From: Luteitalea pratensis
GTDB lineage: Bacteria; Acidobacteriota; Vicinamibacteria; Vicinamibacterales; Vicinamibacteraceae
Length of the DNA stretch: 64,000 nucleotides
Assembly: GCF_001618865.1 (NCBI RefSeq)
Contig: NZ_CP015136.1
Location: 2,391,001 to 2,455,000 of the forward strand
Reading direction: 5' to 3'
Shown here: piece by piece, positions 36,554 through 44,549 of the stretch
How the letters are laid out: every line of letters starts with the position of its first letter
Numbering within the stretch: position 1 is the stretch's first letter
Notes under the pieces: generated by a model
Told to the model about the DNA's origin: nothing
Seen by the model: only the letters and a program-made list of their open reading frames with translations
The model's database searches: none
Position numbers and translations under genes: made by a program

Positions 36554-37573
36554 TCAGCGCGGCACGACCTGCGTGACGACCTTGCCCTGCTGTTCCCACG
36601 CGAGCAGCGAATGCGAGGGGAAGGCGAGGAGTGCCGCGAACTTGCCGACACCGATGAGACGGCTTGCGGTGCCGCGCTGCAGGAAGATGCCGTCGGAGGT
36701 GGTCCAGGCGATGTCGAGCACCCCAGGCGAGGCCGACAGGACCGGGTCGCGCCCGAACCCGATCTGGCGTTCCGGCACGCCAGGCGTGGCGAGGAAGATG
36801 GCGTTGTCCCTGCGCCAGACGCTCGAAACGCCATCGGCGCCGACGACGACGCCACCGCCGTCCATGGGGCAGGCCTCCAGCTTCCAGGTGCCCTTCCCCT
36901 GTTTCTCGGCCGGCGTGAAACTGCGTCCGTCGGTCGAGCGGGTGACGTACAGGTCGCGCGAGCCAGCGATGTGATTGCGGAACATCACCGCCAGTCCCGC
37001 CGTCGCATCGGCCGCGACCGAGGGATGGCAGCACTGGCAGATGGTCGCGTCGGGTGACGCGTAGACGAGCGTGTCGTGACTCCACGTCGCGCCGTGGTCG
37101 CGCGACACGGCGCCATAGAGGCGCGTCCCCGTGTCCCGCAGGTCCAGCCAGGTGAGCATGACGAGTCCGTCGGGTGTCGCCGCCATGCCGTGCAACCCCT
37201 CGCGCGCGGCGCCAGGAACATCGTTGACGATCACCGGCGCCAACCAGTGCGCGCCGTCGTCGACCGAGCGATACAGCACGATGTCGCCGTCCTTGCCGCC
37301 CCCCTGGGCGCCGGCGACGACCGTGACGAGGACGGCGGTCGGGGTCACGACGACGCGTGGGCCACGGTGCATCCCCGCGGCCATGTGCCCTTCGACGCGG
37401 ATGGGCGCGACCTCGTGGAAGCTGCGCCCCGCATCGGCCGACCGCAGGATCGCGACCTGCTGCTCGCGGGCCAGGACGAGGAAGGTGCGGTCGCCGTCGT
37501 GGGCCATTTGCGGTTGTTGGCCGGGCACGGCCGGGCCGACGCCGATCAGGAGCGCGAGAAGCGTGATGAGCAC
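36554..37573 (-). CDS. Exported sialidase-like (BNR-repeat) beta-propeller
   Basis: This 339-residue protein has a short signal peptide (MLITLLALLIGVGPAVPG). The body has Asp-box-like motifs of sialidase propellers: SADAGRSFHEVAP, SVDDGAHWLAPVIV, SRDHGATWSHDTLVY and STDGRSFTPAEKQ. Four or five blades are visible. An unusual CQCCHPS cluster near residue 180 could bind metal or form disulfides. The sialidase arginine triad is not clearly present, so enzymatic sialic acid cleavage should not be assumed; many such propellers are structural or bind sugars. It lies between copper genes but nothing ties it to them except position. Confidence 0.75.
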   Translation of the reverse strand: MLITLLALLIGVGPAVPGQQPQMAHDGDRTFLVLAREQQVAILRSADAGRSFHEVAPIRVEGHMAAGMHRGPRVVVTPTAVLVTVVAGAQGGGKDGDIVLYRSVDDGAHWLAPVIVNDVPGAAREGLHGMAATPDGLVMLTWLDLRDTGTRLYGAVSRDHGATWSHDTLVYASPDATICQCCHPSVAADATAGLAVMFRNHIAGSRDLYVTRSTDGRSFTPAEKQGKGTWKLEACPMDGGGVVVGADGVSSVWRRDNAIFLATPGVPERQIGFGRDPVLSASPGVLDIAWTTSDGIFLQRGTASRLIGVGKFAALLAFPSHSLLAWEQQGKVVTQVVPR

Positions 37574-37620
37574 GCGACCATCTTAGCGTCCAGCGGCAGA
37601 TGTGGCACTCGATGCCACCG

Positions 37621-37956
37621 TTTGGGGGAACGCCGAACGCGGAAGGCTGAACGCCGAAGGGCAAGGCCCCAGCCACGTCGACGGCTACGACCCGACGGTC
37701 GACGGCTCTGGCGCGCCAGTTGACGGCCAGCACGCCTACATCGGACGTAGCCGCCGGGCTTCCGCCTTCGCCAAGGCTTCGGCGCACGAGTCAGTCCGGC
37801 GGTCATCGTCAGGACATGGAAGGCTCGGCGGTCATTGTCAGGGCATGGAAGCTCGGTTGCCCGTCGACCTGAAGGTCGACGGCTACGTTTGGGGGAACGC
37901 CGAACGCGGAACGCGGAACGCCGAAGGGCAAGGCCCGGCCACGTCGACGGCTACGA
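37621..37956. repeat. Composite repeat: 70-base direct repeats around a long-form REP
   Basis: Nearly identical blocks at 37621-37691 and 37888-37956 (GAACGCC units plus GTCGACGGCTAC) flank a long-form REP (GTAG at 37747, stem closing at 37802), a roughly 29-base tandem duplication (37798-37854) and a short hairpin CCGTCGACC-TGAA-GGTCGACGG-CTAC (37861-37886). No gene is present in this 394-base gap. Confidence 0.8.
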
Positions 37957-37967
37957 CAGAGGCCCGC

Positions 37968-38846
37968 CTACTCGGTGCGCGACGTGGTCTCGCGCATGGT
38001 CTTCAGAACTTCGTCCGAGGACCAACCGTTGCCGCGCCAGATCTCGACCACGCGCCCGTCCCGGCCCACCACCGCCGTCGCCAGCGTGTGATCGAGGAGC
38101 ACGCCATTACGTTCGACGTGGATGGCGAACGCCCGCGTCAGGCGCTGGATCTCTGCCGGACTACCGGTGACGAACTTCCAGCGCGCCGGGTCGGCCTGCA
38201 TGGCGTTGGCGTAGGCGCTGAGCACCTGGGGCTTGTCGAACGTGGGGTCGAGGGACACGGCCAGCAGCCTCGCATCGGCAAGCGCCGGGTCATTCGCGAC
38301 GGCGCGCTGCACCTGCTGGAACCGTTTCACCATCAGCGGGCAGAACTCCGGCATCGGGCAGCGGGTGAAGATGAACGTGACCGCGGTGACGTGCCCCTTC
38401 AGGTCGCTCGTGGTGAAGGGCAGGGCGGCCTCGGTCAGCAGTGACACGTCCGGCAGCGCATCGCCGGGACGCAGGCGAGACGACGTGGCTTGCGGCGCGC
38501 CACGCAGGGCCGCGGCCACCCGCTCGTCGCGCCCGACCACCTGGAACGCCGTCGCACGCGCGGCGCCGTCGTCGACCCGGAGCGTGAATCGGACGCGACC
38601 GCCCGGCGTCAGGGACGGCACGGATTCGCCCGGCACCAGCGCGAACGGCATCGTCATGGCTGGCATGTAGCCCTCGATGGCCTCGTGGGACACCATCACG
38701 CGGCCAGCCGCCGGCGCGGCGGTCACCACGCCGACCACGGTGAACGTCTGTGCGGCTGGGCCCGGCGCCGCCTGTCGCGAGCGCGCCACCGCCGCCGTCA
38801 TCATCATCACCACCAGCAGCACGCCGAGGAGTCGTCTGGTCGTCAT
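37968..38846 (-). CDS. CusF-like plus SCO1/SenC fusion, copper chaperone
   Basis: The start at 38846 gives 292 residues with an N-terminal hydrophobic segment. Residues about 35-110 resemble CusF: HEAIEGYMPAMTMPF, with the histidine and methionines that bind copper. Residues about 125-290 form a thioredoxin-fold SCO domain: FIFTRCPMPEFCP with Cys163 and Cys169, SLDPTFD, and His253 in LDHTLA. SCO proteins deliver copper to CuA centres. The cysteines are separated by five residues instead of the usual three. It diverges from the azurin-nosZ genes, and NosZ needs a CuA site, so it may serve NosZ. A CRP-type dyad lies 35 bases upstream. Confidence 0.87.
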   Translation of the reverse strand: MTTRRLLGVLLVVMMMTAAVARSRQAAPGPAAQTFTVVGVVTAAPAAGRVMVSHEAIEGYMPAMTMPFALVPGESVPSLTPGGRVRFTLRVDDGAARATAFQVVGRDERVAAALRGAPQATSSRLRPGDALPDVSLLTEAALPFTTSDLKGHVTAVTFIFTRCPMPEFCPLMVKRFQQVQRAVANDPALADARLLAVSLDPTFDKPQVLSAYANAMQADPARWKFVTGSPAEIQRLTRAFAIHVERNGVLLDHTLATAVVGRDGRVVEIWRGNGWSSDEVLKTMRETTSRTE

Positions 38847-38852
38847 GTCACG

Positions 38853-38894
38853 AGTCTGCCCGCGCGCGTGACCCCTGTCTTTGCGCCCGCGCAA
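38853..38894 (-). promoter_or_regulatory. CRP/FNR-type site and -10 for the SCO gene
   Basis: TTGCG-CCCG-CGCAA (38881-38894) has the 14-bp dyad geometry of FNR/DNR sites. On the minus strand CAGACT (38858-38853) follows with 32 bases between centres, the spacing of a class II activator site near -41.5. The predicted start of transcription would coincide with the ATG. Confidence 0.6.
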
Positions 38895-38909
38895 CTCCGC
38901 GTCCGCTGC

Positions 38910-39222
38910 CGCGGCCGCGGAATGCCGGAATGCCGCGAATGCCGGGAATGTCGAAACCCGACTCTTGTGGAGATACTCGGCCCGCTGTGGTGTAGCGGTC
39001 GACCTTGGTCGACCGTCAGTCGACGTTCGGCGCTTACGCTGCCATACCAGCCGGCGACACTCCCGACTCCCGACTCCCGACACCTGACTCCCGACTCCCG
39101 ACACCTGACTCCCGACTCCCGACTCCCGGTCGAGTCGACGTACGACGTTCGGCGTTCCGGTGCCCGGCACCCGGTACCCGGTACCCGGTACCCGGTACCC
39201 GGTTCCCGATTCCCGGTGCCCG
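38910..39222. repeat. Array block upstream of azurin-nosZ
   Basis: GAATGCCG 8-base units (about 38918-38955), GTAG-CGGTCGACC-TT-GGTCGACCG (38992-39015), a long CGACTCC/CGACACC array (about 39057-39125), GACGTTC units, and GGTACCC/GGCACCC units (about 39160-39218). No gene is visible; the array ends just before the predicted azurin promoter. Confidence 0.85.
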
Positions 39223-39228
39223 TGTTTA

Positions 39229-39271
39229 TTGCTCTGCGACAAAGACGCGGCCGGTCACGCCGGAAAAGACT
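39229..39271 (+). promoter_or_regulatory. Degenerate CRP/FNR-type site and -10 before azurin
   Basis: TTGCT-CTGC-GACAA (39229-39242) keeps the outer bases of the dyad seen before the SCO gene and ric, with mismatches inside. AAGACT (39266-39271) lies 33 bases downstream, centre to centre, and nearly matches the CAGACT of the SCO promoter. Suggestive only. Confidence 0.4.
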
Positions 39272-39291
39272 GCATCGCAGGAAGGATGTCC

Positions 39292-39822
39292 ATGACCCGA
39301 TACTTCGCTCTTCTTGCTCTCCTCATATCCACCGCGGTTGCCGGGTGTTCAGCGCCTACGGAGAAATCCGACGCCCCCGCGCCCGCGGCTACGGCTCCCT
39401 CTTCCAGCTCCAGCGCCCCCGCCAATCAGGTCCACGACGGCCGCGCCATCGAGATCACCGGCAACGACACGATGAAGTTCAGCGTGACCGAGATCGTCGC
39501 CAAGCCGGGCGAGAAGCTCAGTGTCACGCTCGTCAACATCGGGACGACGCCGAAGTTCTCCATGGGGCACAACTGGCTGCTGTTGGCGTCCGGCGTCGAC
39601 ATCCAGCCGTTCCTCGTAGCGTCAGCCGAGGCCGTGACCACCGACTACGTGCCGCGTGCGACCAACGGCGGCAAGATCCTCGCCGCCACGAAGCTGCTCG
39701 GCCCGAAAGAACGCGACACCGTCACGTTCACCGCGCCGACCACCCCCGGTCGCTACGAGTTCCTCTGTTCATTCCCCGGGCATTACCAGGTCGGCATGCG
39801 TGGCGTGCTGATCGTGCAGTGA
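39292..39822 (+). CDS. Azurin-like cupredoxin lipoprotein
   Basis: This 176-residue protein has a lipoprotein signal with lipobox VAGC (Cys19), then a Ser/Ala/Pro-rich tether to about residue 45, then an azurin-type cupredoxin domain. Type 1 copper ligands are visible: His93 in MGHNW, Cys159, His164 and Met169 in CSFPGHYQVGM. It should carry single electrons at the periplasmic face. It lies 26 bases before nosZ, so it is the likely electron donor to nitrous oxide reductase. AGGAAGG ends six bases before the ATG at 39292; an ATG at 39286 is less well placed. Confidence 0.92.
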   Translation: MTRYFALLALLISTAVAGCSAPTEKSDAPAPAATAPSSSSSAPANQVHDGRAIEITGNDTMKFSVTEIVAKPGEKLSVTLVNIGTTPKFSMGHNWLLLASGVDIQPFLVASAEAVTTDYVPRATNGGKILAATKLLGPKERDTVTFTAPTTPGRYEFLCSFPGHYQVGMRGVLIVQ

Positions 39823-39848
39823 CCTTCATCCCAAGCAAGGACTTTCAG

Positions 39849-41717
39849 ATGTCTACGCGCGTTACAGTCCTCGTCGGCGGCAGTCTCGCCGCCGCCCTCA
39901 TGGTGACTGCCGGCTGCAACCCTCCAGGCAGCACGAAGGCCGCAAACAGCGACACCTCCGTGGCCGCGAAGTCGTTCGTCGCGCCTGGAGCGAAGGACGA
40001 GTACTACCTGTTCTACTCGGGTGGTCACTCGGGCCAGGTCTACGTCGCCGGCCTCCCGTCGATGCGACACATCTCGACGATTCCCGTCTTTGCGCCCTAC
40101 CCGGCCACCGGCTACGGCTTCGACGTGGAGTCCAAGTCGATGATGGGCAAGTTCACCTGGGGAGACGTACACCACCCCGGGTTGTCGCAAAGCGACGGCA
40201 AGTACGACGGCCGCTGGCTCTTCGTCAACGACAACGCCAACAACCGCATCGCGCGCATCGACCTGCGTGACTTCAAGACGCGCCAAATCCTCGGGCCGAT
40301 TCCGAACTCGAGCGGGAACCACGGCTCGTCGTTCGTGACCGAGAACAGCGAATACGTGCTTGTGGCCTCGCGCTTCTCCGTGCCCTTGCCCAAGGGCCGC
40401 TACGCCGATCCGTCCACCTACAAAACGGAATACAACGGCATGGTCAGCGGCATCAAGGTCGACCAGAAGACCGGCGAAATGAGCGTCGGCTGGCAGGTCC
40501 TGACGCCCCCGTTCAACTGGGATCTCGGATCCACTGGCAAGGGCCCGAGCTCGGGCTGGGCGTTCTGGACGTCTTACAACTCCGAGATGGCGCACGAGAC
40601 GCTCGAGGCGACGGCGACGCAGGGCGAGCGCGACTACGCGGCGATCGTCAATTGGCGTGCGGCCGAACAGGCCGTCAAGGACGGCAAGGCGACGCTGATG
40701 GACGGCGTGCCGGTGATCGACCCGGCGAAGGTGCCCGGCGTGATCTACTTCCTGCCGGTGCCGAAGTCGCCGCACGGGATCGACACCGACCCGTCCGGCC
40801 GCTGGATCGCCGCGTCGGGCAAGCTGCAGCCAGTCACCAGCGTGTTCGACTTCGAGAAGATCCAGAAGGCCATCGCCGCCAAGACCTTCGATGGCGACGT
40901 GCGCGGCATCCCGGTGATCAAGCCGGAGGCCGTGCTCGAGGGTGAAGTGCCGGTGGGTCTCGGCCCGCTGCATACGCAGTACGACGGCAAGGGCAACGCG
41001 TACACGTCGCTGTACGTCGAGTCCGCAGTCGCCAAGTGGACGTTGCCGCCCTGGACCGACGCGCAGAAGAAGGACCTCAACACGATCGTGATCGACAAGA
41101 TCCCGGTCCACTTCAACATCGGCCACCTCGTGGTCGGCGGCAGCGATACCAAGGAGCCCTACGGCAGGTACCTGGTCGCCATGAACAAGCTGTCCAAGGG
41201 CCGCCACGTCTCGGTTGGCCCGTCGCAGCCGGAGAGCAGCCAGTTGATCGACATCAGCGGCAACAAGATGTCGATGCTGTACGAGGCGTACACCGAACCA
41301 GAGCCGCACTTCGCGCAGATCCTGAAAGTCGACACGATCGCACCGATCGAGGTCTACCCGAAGGCAGAGAACACGGACTCCAACGCGGTGTGGGAGGCCT
41401 CGCAGGCGAGCGTGACCCGGAACGGCAACAAGGTGGAAGTGAAGATGATGGCGATTCGCAGCCGGTTCGTCCCGGACAAGATCGAGGCGCGCGCAGGTGA
41501 CGAGATCACCATCCACGTGACCAACGTCGAGCAGACCACCGACATGATTCACGGCCTCGGGATCATCGAGCACGACATGAACGTCGTGGTCGACCCGGGC
41601 GAGACAAAGACGGTGAAGTTCAAGGCGGCAAAGGCCGGTGTCTTTCCCTTCTACTGCACGAACTTCTGCTCGGCGCTGCATCAGGAGATGCAGGGCTATC
41701 TCGCGGTGAAACCGTAA
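39849..41717 (+). CDS. nosZ: Nitrous-oxide reductase, Sec/lipoprotein (clade II-like) type
   Basis: This 622-residue enzyme reduces N2O to N2 in the periplasm. The signal is Sec-type with lipobox TAGC (Cys23), not twin-arginine, which marks the atypical clade II branch. The N-terminal seven-bladed propeller carries the CuZ histidines, for example DVHHPG near residue 100 and others such as GNHGSS and SPHGID. The C-terminal cupredoxin domain holds the CuA motif with Cys603, Cys607, His611 and Met614 (CTNFCSALHQEM). Length is normal for clade II. AAGGA at 39837-39841 precedes the ATG by seven bases. An array of period-7 units separates it from the next nos gene. Confidence 0.96.
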   Translation: MSTRVTVLVGGSLAAALMVTAGCNPPGSTKAANSDTSVAAKSFVAPGAKDEYYLFYSGGHSGQVYVAGLPSMRHISTIPVFAPYPATGYGFDVESKSMMGKFTWGDVHHPGLSQSDGKYDGRWLFVNDNANNRIARIDLRDFKTRQILGPIPNSSGNHGSSFVTENSEYVLVASRFSVPLPKGRYADPSTYKTEYNGMVSGIKVDQKTGEMSVGWQVLTPPFNWDLGSTGKGPSSGWAFWTSYNSEMAHETLEATATQGERDYAAIVNWRAAEQAVKDGKATLMDGVPVIDPAKVPGVIYFLPVPKSPHGIDTDPSGRWIAASGKLQPVTSVFDFEKIQKAIAAKTFDGDVRGIPVIKPEAVLEGEVPVGLGPLHTQYDGKGNAYTSLYVESAVAKWTLPPWTDAQKKDLNTIVIDKIPVHFNIGHLVVGGSDTKEPYGRYLVAMNKLSKGRHVSVGPSQPESSQLIDISGNKMSMLYEAYTEPEPHFAQILKVDTIAPIEVYPKAENTDSNAVWEASQASVTRNGNKVEVKMMAIRSRFVPDKIEARAGDEITIHVTNVEQTTDMIHGLGIIEHDMNVVVDPGETKTVKFKAAKAGVFPFYCTNFCSALHQEMQGYLAVKP

Positions 41718-41723
41718 ACAGTC

Positions 41724-41818
41724 TCAGGTCTCAGGTCTCAGGTCTCAGGTCTCAGGCCTCAGGCCTCAAGCCTCAAGCCTCAAGCCTCAAGCCTCAGGCA
41801 TCAAGTCTCAGGTACCTC
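41724..41818. repeat. Period-7 array inside the nos gene cluster
   Basis: GTCTCAG units change to GCCTCAG, GCCTCAA and back to GTCTCAG, with phase kept for about 13 units. The array fills the entire gap between nosZ and the following membrane-protein gene, and ends two bases before that ATG. Confidence 0.9.
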
Positions 41819-41819
41819 A

Positions 41820-42449
41820 ATGAACGCGCGCCTCTCGGCCATGCATCGCATCCTGGACCGCCCGGTGAATTTCGCCGGGCGGGGCCTCCTGCTTGTGGGG
41901 ATCATCGTGCTGCTCGCCGGGGCGGCGCTGCCGCTCTGGCGCATCAGCTTGGTCGCACCGCAGTACGCCGAGGGGCTGACCCTCGACATGTACGCGTACC
42001 AGATCGTGGCGGGCAACGCTGGCCAGGACCTGGCCGAGATCAACACGCTGAATCACTACATCGGAATGAAGCCGATTGTGCAGGCCGACTTCCTCGAGAT
42101 GAAGGTGATGCCGTTTGCGCTCGGCGTGTTCGCACTGTTGGGCCTGCGCGCCGTGGTCGTCGGCCGCATCATGGGCCTCGTCGACCTGGCGGTGCTCTTT
42201 TCCTACTTCGGGGCGTTCTCGCTGGCCAGCTTCGCCTATCGGCTGTACAGCTACGGCCATCATCTCGATCCGCACGCGCCGATGAAGATCACGCCGTTCA
42301 TGCCGGTCGTGATCGGCTCGCAGCAGATCGCCAACTTCGTCCAGACCAGCCTGCCGCTGGCCGGCACGTTCTGCATGGCCGGCTTCGTGCTGCTGCTCGT
42401 CGCAGCGCTGTGGACCTCCATCCGCGAAGCGCGAAGGGACCAGCGGTGA
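41820..42449 (+). CDS. nos-cluster membrane protein of unknown function
   Basis: This 209-residue protein has four or five transmembrane helices. Its periplasmic stretch reads PLWRISLVAPQYAEGLTLDMYAYQI, later INTLNHYIGMKPI, and YSYGHHLDPHAPMKITPFMPVVIG. Proteins with these motifs are known to me beside nosZ in clade II clusters of Bacteroidota and others, so it probably helps NosZ maturation or electron supply; it may be the counterpart of NosB, but I cannot confirm that. The conserved histidines could bind copper. Its stop overlaps the nosD GTG start by four bases. Confidence 0.75.
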   Translation: MNARLSAMHRILDRPVNFAGRGLLLVGIIVLLAGAALPLWRISLVAPQYAEGLTLDMYAYQIVAGNAGQDLAEINTLNHYIGMKPIVQADFLEMKVMPFALGVFALLGLRAVVVGRIMGLVDLAVLFSYFGAFSLASFAYRLYSYGHHLDPHAPMKITPFMPVVIGSQQIANFVQTSLPLAGTFCMAGFVLLLVAALWTSIREARRDQR

Positions 42450-43843
42450 AGGTCCAACTGCTCGCCGTCGCATTGCTCGTCGTCGCCGGGCTGGGACAGC
42501 GCGGCGCTACCGTCGGACACCCCGGCGCCGCCCATGGGCGATCCTCGAATACCGAGTCTCGACTCCCGACGCCCGACTCCCGACGCCCGACTCCCGATTC
42601 CCGTCAAGGCACTGATCGCACCTCCTGGCTGATGCAGCGCCTCGCGGAGGCACCCGCTGGAGCCGAAATCGCAGTGCCGGCGGGCAAGTATCGGGGCCCG
42701 TTCGTGATCGAACGTGCGATGCGCCTGCACGGCGATGCCGGCGCGCACCTCGTGGGCGATGGCGTGACGCACACCATCGCCGTGCGTGCGGCCGACGTCA
42801 CCATCGACGGTTTCGAGATCAGCGGCTCCGGTCTCGACCTCGGCAAGGACCACGCGGCCGTGCACGTCTCGGGCGACCGCGCAGTGATCGTCAACAACCG
42901 CATTCACGATGCCTTGCACGGCGTGTACGTGCGCCAGGCCAACGGCGTCCGCATCGAGGGCAACACCATCCTCGGCACGCGCACCGTGCTGCAGCCCATC
43001 GACCCGTTCTCGTCGGCGCCCAAGCCCTCCGAGGGCGAGTTGTGCGAAGTGTCGCTCAACCAGAATCAGCGCGGCAACGGGATCCACATCTGGAACTCGT
43101 CAGGGCACGTGGTGGCGCGAAACACCATCCGTGACACGCGCGACGGTGTGTACTTCTCGTTCGTCGATCGCACCGAGGTGCGCGACAACGAGATCGAGGG
43201 CGTCCGCTACGGCCTGCACTACATGTACTCGGACGACAACCGTTTCGAGGGCAACGTGTTCCGCGACAATGCGGCAGGTGCGGCGCTCATGAACTCGAAG
43301 GGCATCGTCCTGCGCCACAACCGGTTTCTCGCCAACCAGGGCCATCGCTCGTACGGGATCCTGTTGCAGACGGTCGATAGCACCACGCTCGAGGCCAACG
43401 AGATCGTCGGCAACACCGTCGGCGTGTTCTTCGAGAGTGGCCACGGCAATCGGCTTCTCGACAACACGATTGCGCGCAACCACATCGGCATCCATGCCTC
43501 GGACAGCTCCGACGGCAATGACTTCGCGGGGAACCGCTTCACCGGCAACCTGCACACGGTGGAAACCACCGGCGGCAACCTGACCAGCCGTTGGGCCATC
43601 GATGGGCGCGGCAACTACTGGGAAGGCGCGGTCATGCTCGATCTCGATCGTGACGGCATCGCCGACGTGCCCCATCGCGAACTCGATCTCTTCGGGAAGC
43701 TCCGGCGTGAGTTCCCGGTCATCGGCCTGCTAGCCGGCAGCCCCGGCGAACGGCTCCTGCGTTTCGTCCACGCGCGCATCGCGCTCCCGGGCTTGCCCGG
43801 GGTCCACGATCCCGCGCCGCTCGTCCAACCCACACGGCCATGA
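42446..43843 (+). CDS. nosD: NosD, periplasmic beta-helix protein for CuZ assembly
   Basis: The GTG start at 42446 (GTGA overlap with the previous stop) gives 465 residues with a Sec signal (QLLAVALLVVAGLGQ). From about residue 75 it is a right-handed beta-helix of the CASH/NosD type: repeated strands such as VIVNNRIHDALHGVYVRQ, GNTIL, DGVYFSFVDRTEVRDNEIEGVRYGLHYMYSDDN and NRLLDNTIARNHIGIHASDSSDGN. NosD works with the NosFY transporter to supply sulfur or otherwise build the CuZ cluster. Residues about 38-53 (ESRLPTPDSRRPTPDSR) are a translated period-7 array between signal and mature domain. It is coupled to nosF by an ATGA overlap. Confidence 0.93.
   Translation: MKVQLLAVALLVVAGLGQRGATVGHPGAAHGRSSNTESRLPTPDSRRPTPDSRQGTDRTSWLMQRLAEAPAGAEIAVPAGKYRGPFVIERAMRLHGDAGAHLVGDGVTHTIAVRAADVTIDGFEISGSGLDLGKDHAAVHVSGDRAVIVNNRIHDALHGVYVRQANGVRIEGNTILGTRTVLQPIDPFSSAPKPSEGELCEVSLNQNQRGNGIHIWNSSGHVVARNTIRDTRDGVYFSFVDRTEVRDNEIEGVRYGLHYMYSDDNRFEGNVFRDNAAGAALMNSKGIVLRHNRFLANQGHRSYGILLQTVDSTTLEANEIVGNTVGVFFESGHGNRLLDNTIARNHIGIHASDSSDGNDFAGNRFTGNLHTVETTGGNLTSRWAIDGRGNYWEGAVMLDLDRDGIADVPHRELDLFGKLRREFPVIGLLAGSPGERLLRFVHARIALPGLPGVHDPAPLVQPTRP
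42557..42604. repeat. Period-7 array inside nosD
   Basis: CGACTCC/CGACGCC units of the same family as intergenic arrays at 6887 and 39057 encode LPTPDSRRPTPDSR just after the signal peptide. Confidence 0.85.
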
Positions 43844-44538
43844 TCACCATCAACGGACTGTCCAAGTCGTACGGGCGCCAGCGCGTCCTCGATGCTCTCG
43901 AGCTCGATGCTCGCCCGGGCGAGGTCACCCTGCTCGTCGGTGCCAATGGCAGCGGCAAGACGACGACGCTGCGCCAGTTGTGCGGGTTGTCGTCGCCAGA
44001 CGCCGGGCGCATCGTGATTGGAGGCGCCGATCTCGCGACCGCCCGCATGGCCGCGCTCGGGCAATTGTCGTTCCTGCCGCAGTCGCCCCGCTTCCACGCG
44101 CGACTCACCGCCGGCGAAATCCTCGAGTTCTACGCGCGCCTTCGCGGGCTGCCGGCATCGCGCATCGCGGCGGTGCAGGAGCACTGGCAACTGCAGGAGG
44201 TGCGCGGGCACGCCACCGGGAAGTTGTCCGGTGGAACGCGGCAACGGCTCGCTCTTGCGGTGCTCTCGTTGCCGGACGCACCGGTGCTGTTGCTCGACGA
44301 GCCCGGTCTGAGCCTGGATCCGGACTGGCGGCGCTTCCTGCACGCGGAACTCCATGCAGCCGCGCGTCGCGGCGCCACCGTGCTGGTCGCCACGCACCTG
44401 CTCGGCGAGTGGGACGGCCAGGCCGATCGTTGCCTCGTGCTCGAGGGCGGCCGTGTCACCCGCGAATTGCCCTCCTCGCGCCTGCGTGAGGCCTTTCCCT
44501 TCTCCCTGCCGCATCCCGTGCTCGCGCACGCGGTGTGA
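43840..44538 (+). CDS. nosF: NosF, ABC transporter ATPase
   Basis: This 232-residue ABC ATPase has Walker A GANGSGKTT (about residues 34-42), the Q-loop region SFLPQSPRFH, signature LSGGTRQRLALAV, Walker B VLLLDEPGLSLDP and the switch histidine in VATHLLGEW. It pairs with the NosY permease to form the transporter that, with NosD, completes the CuZ site of NosZ. It overlaps nosD by four bases and reaches into the nosY region. Confidence 0.94.
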   Translation: MITINGLSKSYGRQRVLDALELDARPGEVTLLVGANGSGKTTTLRQLCGLSSPDAGRIVIGGADLATARMAALGQLSFLPQSPRFHARLTAGEILEFYARLRGLPASRIAAVQEHWQLQEVRGHATGKLSGGTRQRLALAVLSLPDAPVLLLDEPGLSLDPDWRRFLHAELHAAARRGATVLVATHLLGEWDGQADRCLVLEGGRVTRELPSSRLREAFPFSLPHPVLAHAV

Positions 44539-44549
44539 TGGAGGTGTCG

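Noticed and set aside
36554-37573. True sialidase
   Set aside because: Asp-box repeats are present, but the arginine triad and nucleophile tyrosine cannot be identified.
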